Positions 17,454 to 26,654 are shown, numbered from the stretch's first letter. The stretch is DNA of 64,000 bases from CBDBLK01 sp965215445 (GCA_965215445.1 CBDCDT010000002.1:372001-436000); one strand, 5' to 3'. The notes: generated by a model from the sequence alone, not told the origin. Numbers and translations are program-made.

Positions 17454-17849
17454 ATGCTTTTTCTCAAATTTCTCTCTTCCATTTCTCTGTCTCTTCTCTT
17501 TTTCGGAAATCTCGCCGCCGAATGTATTGATCTGAGCGGAACTTATTCCTGCGAAGGCGGGGGCATGACAATTTCCAGGACTTCGGACGCAGAAGGTGCG
17601 CTTGGTTACTCCGCGACGATAAAAGAAAATGGAATAGAGAAAACCACCTCTTTTATTAACTTTCCCAAAGGGCCGACTCCGACAACAGTCTGCAGTGAAG
17701 ACCAAATCGAAACCAGGTTTCAGGAGTCTGGTAATACCACCGTAACACTAACAGCTATTTTGAGAGAGGGAGTCTTCACCATGCGCTTGGCCGTAGAATT
17801 AGATGGCACTTCAATGACGGTGCAAGAAGAAACTTGTCATCGACAATAG
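17454..17849 (+). CDS. Small secreted protein, copy 1 of a tandem pair
   Basis: This 131-residue protein has a signal peptide (MLFLKFLSSISLSLLFFGNL, cut after AAE), the motif CIDLSGTYSCEG and a conserved C-terminal CHRQ. These four-cysteine, beta-rich proteins look like small lipocalin-like or Ig-like folds, but I recognise no family. The next gene is a paralogue with the same motifs and the same upstream bases, including the ribosome-binding site in AAGGGGCCTTT. Confidence 0.75.
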   Translation: MLFLKFLSSISLSLLFFGNLAAECIDLSGTYSCEGGGMTISRTSDAEGALGYSATIKENGIEKTTSFINFPKGPTPTTVCSEDQIETRFQESGNTTVTLTAILREGVFTMRLAVELDGTSMTVQEETCHRQ

Positions 17850-17908
17850 AAAACTATATTTTGCGTACTGGCGAATACTGTTTTTCGCCACAAAACCAAG
17901 GGGCCTTT

Positions 17909-18310
17909 ATGCTTTTTCTCAAATTTCTTTCCTCTGCTTCCCTGTACCTTCTCCTTTTCGGAAATCTCGCCGCCGAATGTGTTGACCTGAGCGGAACTTA
18001 TTCATGCGAAGGTGATGTCATAACCCTTTCCAAAACTTCAAACCAGGAAGGCCTGTTTGGCTATTCCATGACGGCGAAAATAAATGGAGTGGAAGAAACC
18101 ATACCCTTTGCCGACAACCGTACTGAAGGAACGGTTCCGACGACAACCTGTACTGGAAACCAAGTCGAAACCAAGTTTGAAATACTTAATGTCGGCACTA
18201 TGACAATAACGGCCATTTTGAGTGATAAAACCCTCACCACACGTCTTTCCGTAGATGTTAATGATGGTAGGCCAACGGCCATGAGAGAACAAGATTGCCA
18301 CAGACAATAA
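17909..18310 (+). CDS. Small secreted protein, copy 2 of a tandem pair
   Basis: This 133-residue protein is a diverged duplicate of the preceding gene: signal peptide, CVDLSGTYSCEG, VPTTTCTGNQVETKFE and CHRQ end. I chose the ATG at 17909 because it aligns with copy 1, including the duplicated leader (AACCAAGGGGCCTTT). A longer frame from 17834 is rejected. The following gene probably starts inside its end. Confidence 0.75.
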   Translation: MLFLKFLSSASLYLLLFGNLAAECVDLSGTYSCEGDVITLSKTSNQEGLFGYSMTAKINGVEETIPFADNRTEGTVPTTTCTGNQVETKFEILNVGTMTITAILSDKTLTTRLSVDVNDGRPTAMREQDCHRQ

Positions 18311-18975
18311 AGCTCTTCATTTTTTCTTTTTTATGGATGGCAGTGCCCACTTGGCCCATCTGGGCCAGTGGTGATTGCCATGAAAACGCCAAGGCCTTAT
18401 TGGCCGCCGAGAAACATTTGGGCAAGCTTTTTAAAAAAGGCCTGGATACTCTCATCGTCAAACGGGAACTTAAATGGGTCGAGATTGAAACCTTTATTTT
18501 CAAGTATCACTTTCTCTCTCCACAAAACCGAAAGCTCAGGTTTGTGACCGAAGACGACCCCGTCCTTGAACAAATGATCGTTTTAGACCGCAATGATGAA
18601 GAGGTACTAAATTTTGACCACATGAACCATTACTCAAATCGACAGCAAACCATCGATGTCTCTACCCAGGAACTCCATCTTGGAAAAATCAAGAAAAGGG
18701 GCCTAGACAATAGCGATACCGAAGGAAAAATCTTTGAATTGTATTCGGCCCATGACGGCCGCACCGTTGGAAAAATCCACGTTCCTCACCAAAATTCACA
18801 AATTTTTCCCCTGTTTGATTCCCATGCAAACAAGGTTGGCCAAATCTTCAATTGCAAAAAGCAAGACGACGATACTTTCCTTCTTCAGTTTCCCAAAGAT
18901 TGGAAGAATTCTGAAAAGGCGCTTTTTTTGGCGGCCGCTCTGACTACCGATATGATTTGTTTTTTTAAAGAGTAA
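18295..18975 (+). CDS. Secreted protein, unknown, ending at a MITE insertion
   Basis: This 226-residue protein has a hydrophobic export signal (KLFIFSFLWMAVPTWPIWAS), then a soluble domain. I recognise no family. The best start is the TTG at 18295, with GAGAG 8 nt upstream and overlapping the previous stop; an ATG at 18337 would cut into the signal. Its stop codon lies inside the 8-bp target duplication of the MITE that follows, so the element may have altered its 3' end. Confidence 0.6.
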   Translation: MPQTIKLFIFSFLWMAVPTWPIWASGDCHENAKALLAAEKHLGKLFKKGLDTLIVKRELKWVEIETFIFKYHFLSPQNRKLRFVTEDDPVLEQMIVLDRNDEEVLNFDHMNHYSNRQQTIDVSTQELHLGKIKKRGLDNSDTEGKIFELYSAHDGRTVGKIHVPHQNSQIFPLFDSHANKVGQIFNCKKQDDDTFLLQFPKDWKNSEKALFLAAALTTDMICFFKE

Positions 18976-18976
18976 A
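18969..18976 (+). repeat. Target site duplication, left
   Basis: AGAGTAAA is repeated exactly at 19146-19153, on the other side of the element. Its middle supplies the TAA stop of the gene at 18295. Confidence 0.8.
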
Positions 18977-19145
18977 GTAACTGCTCACACTTCAGACCAT
19001 CTTGTGGATCAACTGCACTGTCGCTTCTTGCGACGTGCTTGTTGCACGCCTCAGTCGCTCCAGCTTGTTTCCCCTCAATCTGACCTAAATTGTGAGCATT
19101 TACCCTGCTTTTATCGTAGTTTTTCATTGGGGTGTAAGTAGTTAC
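18977..19145. mobile_element. IS66-like MITE, 169 bp, non-coding
   Basis: The element starts GTAACTGCTCACAC and ends GTGTAAGTAGTTAC, imperfect terminal inverted repeats that begin with GTAA. It is flanked by an exact 8-bp duplication. GTAA ends and 8-bp duplications are the marks of the IS66 family. There is no transposase, so it would need one supplied elsewhere. An inner GTGAGCATTTAC near the right end repeats part of the terminal sequence. Confidence 0.75.
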
Positions 19146-19153
19146 AGAGTAAA
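19146..19153 (+). repeat. Target site duplication, right
   Basis: AGAGTAAA matches 18969-18976 exactly. Confidence 0.8.
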
Positions 19154-19155
19154 AA

Positions 19156-21192
19156 TTATTTTGTGGGAGCACTCTGGAAAGAAACCTTGAAATTGGTTTC
19201 GACACTCTTTTCAAGAAATTTTTTATTTCCCTTCAAGAGATTATAAAAATACAAATTTCTATAGACCAGTTTGACATAATTGCGTGTTTCTTTAAAAGGA
19301 ATGAGTTCAATGTTGGTGATGGGATCATTAGATTTCAAAATGGATTTTTTCCAGCGCCTGAGATTTCCCTCCCCAGCATTGTAGGCCGCCAGTGCCCAAA
19401 TTAAATTGCCTTCATTTTCCTTGAGCAATTTTTCCAAATACTTTATTCCAATTTTTAAATTGAGTTTGACATCATAGAGCTTGTTTCTACTTTTTAATTT
19501 TTGATAACGTCTCGCCGTGGCGGGCATAATTTGCATTAGCCCCCTGGCCCCCACTCGTGATTTTGCTTTGGGATCAAAAGCACTCTCTTGGCGAATAAGG
19601 CCCAAAACAATCAAGGGGTCAAACGACGGGCCTCTGGTTTTAATTTCTTTGAGAAATTTTTTGGGAAAGAGAATTTTTAAAACACGGTAGTCAAGATTTA
19701 TTGCATCTCTGTCAACCAATTGCGAGATCAGCTTGAAGGCCTCAAGGTGCCTGGAGTTTTCACTCAAGGTATTAATCAGAGTAATAAAAAGGTGCTGTTT
19801 TGCCGCCGGGTAATCATTATCCTTGATTTTGCTAAAATTTTTAACCGATTCATTCAATATATGATTGACCATTTTTGAAATAAATAAAACGTAGTCGGCC
19901 TTGGCAAAATAGACCATGCGCTTTAAATTTTTTTGTGCTTCGAGAGTAAACTTTCCTTTAAAAGTATCCTTCGGTCGCTCATCCTCAATAAAAAGTTCAT
20001 GGTTGTAATCGGGCTGAAACTGCTTTAACTTGTCCAAAGCAAGAATGGCGTAAAAAGATAAAGGATTGATGTCAATAATTTTGAGATAAAGCTGCTTGGC
20101 CTTGGCATATTCCTTGTTAAGCTCACAAGTTCTGGCGATCCAAAATTGAAATTTACTGCCCAAATGAGGAAAATATTCGATCATTTCCTGTGTTTTGATG
20201 TAATTCATCCCCTCGTAAATTTTGTTGTCAAGTAAAAGAGTGAATAGTCTTTGAAAACTCGACTCAAATTTGTTTTCTCCCGGAATAATTTCTTGAGAAG
20301 TTTTAAAAAACTCCAAGGCCAGATTCATTTTATTTAATTGAACCATGCGCTTACCTGCCAATATCAAGCTCTTCCAGGTTTTTTTGTTGGATAGATAATT
20401 TCTATTGGCCTCGTGGAAGCGAGTAATTTCCTGCATGACTTCCTGAACTTCTTCGTAATCACTGTGTAAATAATTATTCCTAATTTCTTCGACAACGCTT
20501 TTGAACTCAATATAGAAATACTTTTCCGAAGTTTTATCCAAGAATCCATTTTTTTGAATAAAGCTGGTAAATTTAGCATCCATCACCAGGTGAGGAAGAA
20601 TGTGTTCACTCGGTCGAATTTGTTCTTTTTGGTAATAATTTTTTATCTCTTCAGAAATCGTTACCAATTCCACTGAATCCTTTCCCAAGCGCGATAGAAA
20701 CTTTCCAAATACTTTTACTAAATCTTTTTTCAAAAGGCGTTGAATTCCGCTTGTTACAAAAGGTATATAAGTTTTATTTTTTCCTGAAAATTTTTTGAAA
20801 AACTTTTTCCAACAATAGCGACTTAGCTTGTGGCGAAATAATGAGTCTAAAAGGACTATCGTTTTTGATTGCGGATTTTGAACAAGAGATGAACATTGTT
20901 CTAAATACCCCGTAGTCATGGCATTGGAAGCAAGTTTATGTTTTGTTTTGGCAAAATTTTCATATTCAGAAAAAAGTTTGGATTTTTTAAGATTCTTTTT
21001 TATTTTTTGAAGCTGTTTTTTTTGTTTGGAACGAATTTCTTTGTCCAGCATTTTATAAAGCTCGACTAACTCTTTGGCGGCCAGCATTTCAGGGTCGCGC
21101 TTGACTTGAGTTTTGGTTTTTGCCCAGATTTCTGAATTTGCTAAAAAAACAATGACCAACAAGAGCATGGCCCATTTCAAAACGACTTCCAT
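19156..21192 (-). CDS. slt: Soluble lytic murein transglycosylase (Slt70-like)
   Basis: This enzyme cleaves peptidoglycan between MurNAc and GlcNAc to form 1,6-anhydro ends in the periplasm. The 678-residue protein has a signal peptide (MEVVLKWAMLLLVIVFLANS, cut after EIWA) and a long helical superhelix typical of Slt70. The C-terminal SLT domain has the catalytic glutamate in GLIRQESAFDP, then GARGLMQIMPATAR and AAYNAGEGN. I chose the ATG at 21192 (GGAG upstream) because it opens a clean signal peptide. It follows the HAMP-domain gene with a 41-nt gap. The MITE is 2 bp beyond its stop codon. Confidence 0.9.
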   Translation of the reverse strand: MEVVLKWAMLLLVIVFLANSEIWAKTKTQVKRDPEMLAAKELVELYKMLDKEIRSKQKKQLQKIKKNLKKSKLFSEYENFAKTKHKLASNAMTTGYLEQCSSLVQNPQSKTIVLLDSLFRHKLSRYCWKKFFKKFSGKNKTYIPFVTSGIQRLLKKDLVKVFGKFLSRLGKDSVELVTISEEIKNYYQKEQIRPSEHILPHLVMDAKFTSFIQKNGFLDKTSEKYFYIEFKSVVEEIRNNYLHSDYEEVQEVMQEITRFHEANRNYLSNKKTWKSLILAGKRMVQLNKMNLALEFFKTSQEIIPGENKFESSFQRLFTLLLDNKIYEGMNYIKTQEMIEYFPHLGSKFQFWIARTCELNKEYAKAKQLYLKIIDINPLSFYAILALDKLKQFQPDYNHELFIEDERPKDTFKGKFTLEAQKNLKRMVYFAKADYVLFISKMVNHILNESVKNFSKIKDNDYPAAKQHLFITLINTLSENSRHLEAFKLISQLVDRDAINLDYRVLKILFPKKFLKEIKTRGPSFDPLIVLGLIRQESAFDPKAKSRVGARGLMQIMPATARRYQKLKSRNKLYDVKLNLKIGIKYLEKLLKENEGNLIWALAAYNAGEGNLRRWKKSILKSNDPITNIELIPFKETRNYVKLVYRNLYFYNLLKGNKKFLEKSVETNFKVSFQSAPTK

Positions 21193-21233
21193 GTCGTTGC
21201 GACTCCAAATTTTTTTGCAAGGGCCTTGGATTT

Positions 21234-21800
21234 TCAAGAAGAAGGGGACTGCACTGCTGCTAACCTTTTTGAAATCTCTTCCAAATCCTTCCTTTTATCT
21301 TCCGGCAAAGTTCCAATCAATCCCCGCAGATCGGCATTAATGGCATTCAAGGCCGCCAAATTGCCGGGGTTATCGGCCGATAATTTGTCGAATGTCATGT
21401 TAATTTCATCGGCCACTTCTTGAAAACAATCACCCTTTCTAAAACGCAGTTTTCTGGCCGCGGTTCCTTCACAAAATTGCCGTAGATAAAGTCTCAATTT
21501 ATACATGGGGCCTGCAATTCGGTGGGTAAAAAGCAGGCAGCCAAAGAACATGACCAAGCAGACTAAAGATTGATAGATATAGACGTCGCTTACAACTGAT
21601 GCCTGTTCCTCGCCAAATTGTTCAATCGTATCAGTGGGAGCGGGAAGCTCGACGAGAAGATTGTGAACCCCTTCAAGAAGTCCGTCGATGACCCAGAAAT
21701 AAAAAAAATTGGTCACCAGGGCAATAGCTGTAATGGAAAGCGCCAGTTTGAGTTGAAACTTAGGATTGACAACAAATTTTGTCCTTCTATATTTGGCCAT
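21234..21800 (-). CDS. Membrane protein with two helices and a HAMP-like linker
   Basis: The 188-residue protein has two transmembrane helices (about residues 18-38 and 75-92) around a short periplasmic loop. A HAMP-like region (HRIAGPMYKLRLYLRQFCEG ... FQEVADEIN) and a helical tail follow. It has no kinase, cyclase or chemotaxis output domain. Such proteins may pass signals to a partner or hold an envelope complex. It lies just before slt on the same strand, which suggests an envelope role. Confidence 0.7.
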   Translation of the reverse strand: MAKYRRTKFVVNPKFQLKLALSITAIALVTNFFYFWVIDGLLEGVHNLLVELPAPTDTIEQFGEEQASVVSDVYIYQSLVCLVMFFGCLLFTHRIAGPMYKLRLYLRQFCEGTAARKLRFRKGDCFQEVADEINMTFDKLSADNPGNLAALNAINADLRGLIGTLPEDKRKDLEEISKRLAAVQSPSS

Positions 21801-21952
21801 GAGATCACACCTCTCCCAATGCTCTTAATACCTGTCTCTCTTTTAATCTTAAACATTTTTCCAATTTCGGGCCAGAACACTTTGAGAAGAAAGATTTGCT
21901 ATATGGGGGCAATACGACTATAAATCCGCACAACAAAAAATTTGGAGAAAAA

Positions 21953-23119
21953 ATGCAAAAAAATCTCGACAAAATCAAACAAGTACTCTCTTCCATCCAC
22001 AATCCGGCGACTGGGAAGAGTTTGTCTAACGAACAACGCTGGAAGGATATTTCCGAAAAAAATGGGCAACTTATCATTACTTATGGTCGCGACGGAATAT
22101 CGTTTGAGCAAAAGAAAAAAATTGAAAGCGATATTTTCGAGGCCCTGAAAGAATTTGAGGATCAGTGGAATGAATTCCAAGTCATAGTTAAGACAGTTGG
22201 AACGACCCAAACACAGGATTCAAGGCCTAAACCTAAAACGGAGCAGGCCCAACTCAAAGTCGGCCACGGAAGTATCGGCAACAAGCGCAGAGTTGAAGAC
22301 GCGGGCAAAGTCCTGGCGGTATCGAGTTGCAAAGGTGGAGTGGGAAAATCCACCGTTGCCGTCAATCTGGCCTTGGCCTTAAAAAATGCGGGTGCCAAAG
22401 TGGGCCTTTTGGATGCCGATATTTATGGCCCTTCAATACCGGCGCTTTTAGGAGAGCGCCGAACCACACCACGGGCCTCTGAAAAGAAAAAAATGGCCCC
22501 CATTGAAACCAAGGGAATAAAATTTATCAGTTTTGGGTCTTTTATCAAAGAGGAAGAGGCGGTCATTTGGCGAGGGCCTATGTTGGGCGGAGTTCTCAAC
22601 CAATTTCTCTTTGATACGGACTGGGGCAAACTGGATTACCTGATTTTGGATTTACCCCCTGGAACGGGGGATATTCAGCTCTCGCTGCTACAAAATACGG
22701 AAGTTGATGCCGCCGTTATCGTCACCACTCCTCAAAATCTCGCCCTGCTCGACACCCGCAAGGGAGCGGAAATGTTTAAAACAATGAAAACTCCCATCGC
22801 CGGCCTGATTGAAAACATGAGTTATTTTGTTGCCGACGATTCCCCCAAAAAACATTATATTTTTGGTCAGGGGGGAGGGGCCAGTTTGGCAAAAGAACTC
22901 AAAATTGATCTTTTGGCCGAGATTCCTTTGGAAATGGCCTTGAGGGAAAGTTCGGATTCTGGACGGCCCTATATGGACAATTCTGCTTATAAAGAACGGC
23001 CTGTTTGGAATGCCTACACGCAAATTGCTTCCAAACTTGATAAGATAATGGGGAGGGATCGCAAGCAAGGATTTTTCAAACGGCTTTTCACAAGGCAGAC
23101 GGGGAGGGAAAAAGCATGA
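21953..23119 (+). CDS. mrp: Mrp/ApbC-family P-loop ATPase lacking the CxxC motif
   Basis: Mrp/ApbC proteins carry and transfer Fe-S clusters. This 388-residue protein has an N-terminal MIP18/DUF59-like domain (about residues 1-80) and an ATPase with the deviant Walker A SCKGGVGKST (125-134), DADIYGPS and DLPPGTGD. The family normally has CxxC after MSYF to bind a bridging Fe-S cluster. Here that spot reads FVADDSPKKHYIF, so alanine and serine stand in place of both cysteines (294 and 297). The ATG at 21953 has GGAG upstream. Without the cysteines it may be a regulator or use another site. Confidence 0.88.
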   Translation: MQKNLDKIKQVLSSIHNPATGKSLSNEQRWKDISEKNGQLIITYGRDGISFEQKKKIESDIFEALKEFEDQWNEFQVIVKTVGTTQTQDSRPKPKTEQAQLKVGHGSIGNKRRVEDAGKVLAVSSCKGGVGKSTVAVNLALALKNAGAKVGLLDADIYGPSIPALLGERRTTPRASEKKKMAPIETKGIKFISFGSFIKEEEAVIWRGPMLGGVLNQFLFDTDWGKLDYLILDLPPGTGDIQLSLLQNTEVDAAVIVTTPQNLALLDTRKGAEMFKTMKTPIAGLIENMSYFVADDSPKKHYIFGQGGGASLAKELKIDLLAEIPLEMALRESSDSGRPYMDNSAYKERPVWNAYTQIASKLDKIMGRDRKQGFFKRLFTRQTGREKA

Positions 23120-23307
23120 AGTCTCAAGTTCACAACGAGGGAAAATTAAAAGAACTCAAAGTCAAAATTGAAGAACAAGTAGTTTCCAATTTGGAATTAA
23201 TGGCCAATCACACGGGAATTCCCATGGCAGATCACGTTGTCATTGCTCTCAAACGCTATCAGGCCAGTCATGGAGATTATTTGGGAAAAGTCTTTCGGCC
23301 CGAATAA
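23116..23307 (+). CDS. Small ribbon-helix-helix-like protein
   Basis: This 63-residue protein starts in an ATGA overlap with mrp, which argues that it is real. LKVKIEEQVVSNLELMANHT followed by a second amphipathic helix fits a ribbon-helix-helix fold, but the match is weak. It could regulate or stabilise its partner. No family was identified with confidence. Confidence 0.6.
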   Translation: MKSQVHNEGKLKELKVKIEEQVVSNLELMANHTGIPMADHVVIALKRYQASHGDYLGKVFRPE

Positions 23308-23314
23308 ATTCACT

Positions 23315-23572
23315 CTATTTATAGAAGGGATTTGTCCCCGCAGCGTGATTAGTTACATCGACAACTTCCACGACGTCGGGAAATTGCTGCTTTACCAAGC
23401 GCTCAATCCCATCTTTGAGGGTGGCGGTTGAACTGGCACAGCCCTGACAACCTCCGCTCAATTTGAGATATAGCCTGTCGTTGTCAATATCCACAATCTC
23501 GACATTCCCTCCGTGGGCCTTGAGTCCCGGGCGAATTTTTTCATCGAGAAGTTTTTCCATTTGTCGAATCAT
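23315..23572 (-). CDS. NifU C-terminal-domain Fe-S scaffold protein
   Basis: The 85-residue protein is a stand-alone NifU C-terminal (Nfu) domain that assembles and hands on Fe-S clusters. The motif GGCQGCASS carries the two cluster cysteines, preceded by KAHGGNVEIVDID. I chose the ATG at 23572, with AAGGGG upstream. It is convergent with mrp and its small partner, giving a loose Fe-S neighbourhood. Confidence 0.93.
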   Translation of the reverse strand: MIRQMEKLLDEKIRPGLKAHGGNVEIVDIDNDRLYLKLSGGCQGCASSTATLKDGIERLVKQQFPDVVEVVDVTNHAAGTNPFYK

Positions 23573-23636
23573 TGTGACCCCTTTCCATTCTTGTACCAAT
23601 TATGGTAGACAGGCCCAAGAAAAAAAGAGGGAAAAT

Positions 23637-24656
23637 ATGGCCAGGTTGAGAATAGGAATTAATGGAATGGGGCGGATTGGAAGGACGCTCCTGCGCGAAA
23701 TGGTCGGCCGCCCAGACTGCGGCGAGCAGGGAATGGAGGTAGTCGCGGTCAACAATCCCGGCATCCCTGGCCCCTATCTTCACCTATTGCGCTTTGATTC
23801 CGTTCATGGGCAAATGCAGCAAAAACTGGAATACCGCCAGGGAAAATCTTCTTTTCAGTTAGACGGGCGCTGCATCCAATTTACCAACTGCAAAAATCCC
23901 GGTGATATTCCCTGGGGAAAAAATGCTGTCGATGTGGTCATAGATGCCACCGGAAAATTTAAAGACAGGGAATCTCTCGCGTTGCACAAAAGAGACAGTG
24001 TGAAAAAAGTTGTTCTCTGCGCCCCCGGCAAGGGCCTTGACGCCACTTTTGTCATGGGTATCAACCACCACACCTACGACCCTCATTCCCATCACATTAT
24101 TTCCAACGCCAGTTGTACGACCAATTGCCTGGCCCCGGTGGCACAGGTTTTGCACCAGCAATTTGGGATTGAGCGGGGGTTTATGACGACCGTTCACGCC
24201 TACACCAGTGACCAATCCCTGCTCGACCGTTCACACCTCGACCTGAGAAGGGCCAGGGCGGCAGCAATGTCCATGATTCCCACCACCACCGGAGCGGCCA
24301 AGGCGGTAGGAATGGTCATCCCCGAACTTCTCGGAAAATTGGATGGGTTTGCGATTCGCGTTCCCACCCCCAACGTCTCCATGGTGGATTTAAACGTCAG
24401 GCTCAAAAAAAATGCCAGCATTGAAGACATCAACCATCAATTTGTCCACGCCGCCCGCGAATCACTCAAGGGGATTCTCAAAACCGAATCCCTGCCCCTG
24501 GTTTCCAACGATTACATTGGTATGCGGGAATCCTCCTGCGTGGATTTGGAACTCACCAACGTCATAGAAGACATGGCCAAAGTTGTGGCCTGGTATGATA
24601 ACGAAGTGGGTTTCTCCAACAGAATCATCGACTTGGTTCGCTTTATTATGGCATGA
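23637..24656 (+). CDS. gap: Glyceraldehyde-3-phosphate dehydrogenase
   Basis: This glycolytic enzyme oxidises glyceraldehyde-3-phosphate with NAD and phosphate. The 339-residue protein has the NAD-binding start RIGINGMGRIGRTLLREM, the catalytic SNASCTTNCLAPV and AWYDNEVGFSNR. The ATG at 23637 follows AGAGGGA; a longer frame that runs back through the NifU region is rejected. It is the first gene of gap-pgk-tpiA-secG, joined by ATGA overlaps. Confidence 0.97.
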   Translation: MARLRIGINGMGRIGRTLLREMVGRPDCGEQGMEVVAVNNPGIPGPYLHLLRFDSVHGQMQQKLEYRQGKSSFQLDGRCIQFTNCKNPGDIPWGKNAVDVVIDATGKFKDRESLALHKRDSVKKVVLCAPGKGLDATFVMGINHHTYDPHSHHIISNASCTTNCLAPVAQVLHQQFGIERGFMTTVHAYTSDQSLLDRSHLDLRRARAAAMSMIPTTTGAAKAVGMVIPELLGKLDGFAIRVPTPNVSMVDLNVRLKKNASIEDINHQFVHAARESLKGILKTESLPLVSNDYIGMRESSCVDLELTNVIEDMAKVVAWYDNEVGFSNRIIDLVRFIMA

Positions 24657-25855
24657 CTTTTGCTCACAACATTCTTCGCTATGTGGATGAAATTGACCTC
24701 AACGAAAAAAGGGTCATAGCGCGCTTTGATTTCAATGTTCCCCTAAAAAAATCCGTCATTCAGGACACCACCCGGATCGACTGCGCACTTCCCACCATCC
24801 GCTACATCCTCGAACAAGGTGCCAAAAAATTAGTGATGATGGGACACCTTGGTCGCCCCCATGGTAAAAAGACTTCTCGATTTTCTCTGGAACCCGTCGC
24901 CCACTACCTGGCCGAACAATTGGGACAGGAAGTTCTCTTGACCGAATCCTGCCTCGACAAAAGTTTAAAAATTCTCCTTGGGTCGCCAAAACCGCGCACT
25001 ATTTTGCTGCAAAACCTGCGCTTTCATCCAGAAGAAAAGGCCAATCAACACCATTTTGCCAAGACTCTCTCCAGTTACGGAGACATTTATGTCAACGATG
25101 CCTTCGGGGCCTCTCACAGAAAGCACGCTTCCGTCTACGACATCAACACTTTTTACAAACCGCGCTTCGCTGTCGGTGGATTGCTGCTCAAAAAAGAAAT
25201 TCAGGCCCTCACCCGGATTTATGAAAGGCCAGATTCTCCCCTTGTGATCGTTTTAGGAGGCAGCAAGGTTTCCGACAAAATGGGGGTTATCGAACAATTT
25301 TTACCCCGCTGCCAAACCATGATTATTGGCGGTGCCATGGCCTATCCTTTTTTAAAAGCGCGGGGAAAAGAAATCGGGAGTTCCCTGTGTAGTGACGAAG
25401 ATTTTGCTCTGGCGAAAAAAATCCTCTCAAACCCCATTTCTGCAAAAATGGTCTTACCCATAGACCATACCATTACACCCCAAACTGTTTGCAGCGACAT
25501 TCCCCCGGACAAGGCCGGCCTCGACATTGGGCCTTCCAGTTTGGCGCTGTTTTGTTCTCATCTCGAAAATGCCAAAACGGTTTTTTGGAACGGGCCAATG
25601 GGTGTTTTTGAAAGGCCCGCATTTGCCGAGGGAACCTTGGGCATGGCCCGCGCCCTGGCCCGACTCAAAGATGCCTTTACGGTAGTAGGGGGCGGCGATT
25701 CCGTTTCCGCCCTCAAACAATCAAACCTTTTTGACAAAATTTCCCACGTTTCCACTGGTGGGGGGGCGATGCTTGAATTTCTCAGGCAAGGCAGTTTACC
25801 CGCCATCCAGGCACTCAAGTTCGGCCTGCCTCAAAATCCCCAGGAGTTTTTATGA
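24653..25855 (+). CDS. pgk: Phosphoglycerate kinase
   Basis: The 400-residue enzyme makes ATP from 1,3-bisphosphoglycerate. It shows RFDFNVPLKK, TRIDCALPTIRYIL, GHLGRPHGKK, NDAFGASHRKHAS and the nucleotide-binding GGGDSVSAL ... VSTGGGAMLEFL. It starts in an ATGA overlap with gap. Confidence 0.97.
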   Translation: MTFAHNILRYVDEIDLNEKRVIARFDFNVPLKKSVIQDTTRIDCALPTIRYILEQGAKKLVMMGHLGRPHGKKTSRFSLEPVAHYLAEQLGQEVLLTESCLDKSLKILLGSPKPRTILLQNLRFHPEEKANQHHFAKTLSSYGDIYVNDAFGASHRKHASVYDINTFYKPRFAVGGLLLKKEIQALTRIYERPDSPLVIVLGGSKVSDKMGVIEQFLPRCQTMIIGGAMAYPFLKARGKEIGSSLCSDEDFALAKKILSNPISAKMVLPIDHTITPQTVCSDIPPDKAGLDIGPSSLALFCSHLENAKTVFWNGPMGVFERPAFAEGTLGMARALARLKDAFTVVGGGDSVSALKQSNLFDKISHVSTGGGAMLEFLRQGSLPAIQALKFGLPQNPQEFL

Positions 25856-26619
25856 AATCAAAATACATCGTCGGCAACTGGAAAATGAACCAAACGCTCG
25901 AACAAGTGGAATCCTTTTTTTCTCGCGCGCACCAACTCATGGAAAAAAAACCGCACAATTGCAACGCGTGGATAGCGCCCCAGACACTTCACCTGGCCCG
26001 AGTTCTCGAATGTGTCAGGCCCCATTCACGTTTTGAAGTGGGGGGGCAAAATGTCCATTCCCACGACTACGGGGCCTATACCGGGGAAAGTTCCCCCGCC
26101 TCTCTCAAGGAATTGGGGGCCACTTTTTGCCTGATCGGCCACAGCGAGCGCCGCACACTTTTTGCGGAAGATGATGAATTTTTGAGAAGCAAAGTGCTCA
26201 AAGCGCTGGAATCTAAGCTCAAGGTCATTTTTTGCGTGGGAGAAAACCGAGAAGAGCGGGAGTCTTGCGCCACCGCCCAAATCATCACCCGCCAATTACA
26301 ACTGGGCCTGGGTCAACTTCCGCCCTGCGCTGGCCAGCTTCTCATCGCCTACGAACCGGTGTGGGCGATTGGCACAGGGCAAAGTGCCACCCCCGAGCAA
26401 GCCCAGGAAGCCCACCGCGATATTTACTCAGAGCTTCCCCAATTGGGACTGAACCCCGAATCGACCCCCCTTTTATACGGCGGCTCGGTAAAACCCTCCA
26501 ATATTGTTGAACTTTTGTCCCGAGAGCACATTGACGGTGCCCTGATCGGCGGCGCCAGTCTCGATGCCGAAAGTTTTGTCCAGCTATGCCAACTTGCCAG
26601 CGATTGCTCCCCGTGCTAA
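25852..26619 (+). CDS. tpiA: Triose-phosphate isomerase
   Basis: This 255-residue TIM-barrel enzyme interconverts the two triose phosphates. It has the substrate lysine in VGNWKMNQ, the catalytic histidine in LIGHSERR, the catalytic glutamate in AYEPVWAIGTG and the phosphate loop YGGSVKPSN. It starts in an ATGA overlap with pgk. Confidence 0.97.
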   Translation: MKSKYIVGNWKMNQTLEQVESFFSRAHQLMEKKPHNCNAWIAPQTLHLARVLECVRPHSRFEVGGQNVHSHDYGAYTGESSPASLKELGATFCLIGHSERRTLFAEDDEFLRSKVLKALESKLKVIFCVGENREERESCATAQIITRQLQLGLGQLPPCAGQLLIAYEPVWAIGTGQSATPEQAQEAHRDIYSELPQLGLNPESTPLLYGGSVKPSNIVELLSREHIDGALIGGASLDAESFVQLCQLASDCSPC

Positions 26620-26654
26620 GTAGAACTCTGGATTATCTTTAAAAGGAGAATTTC

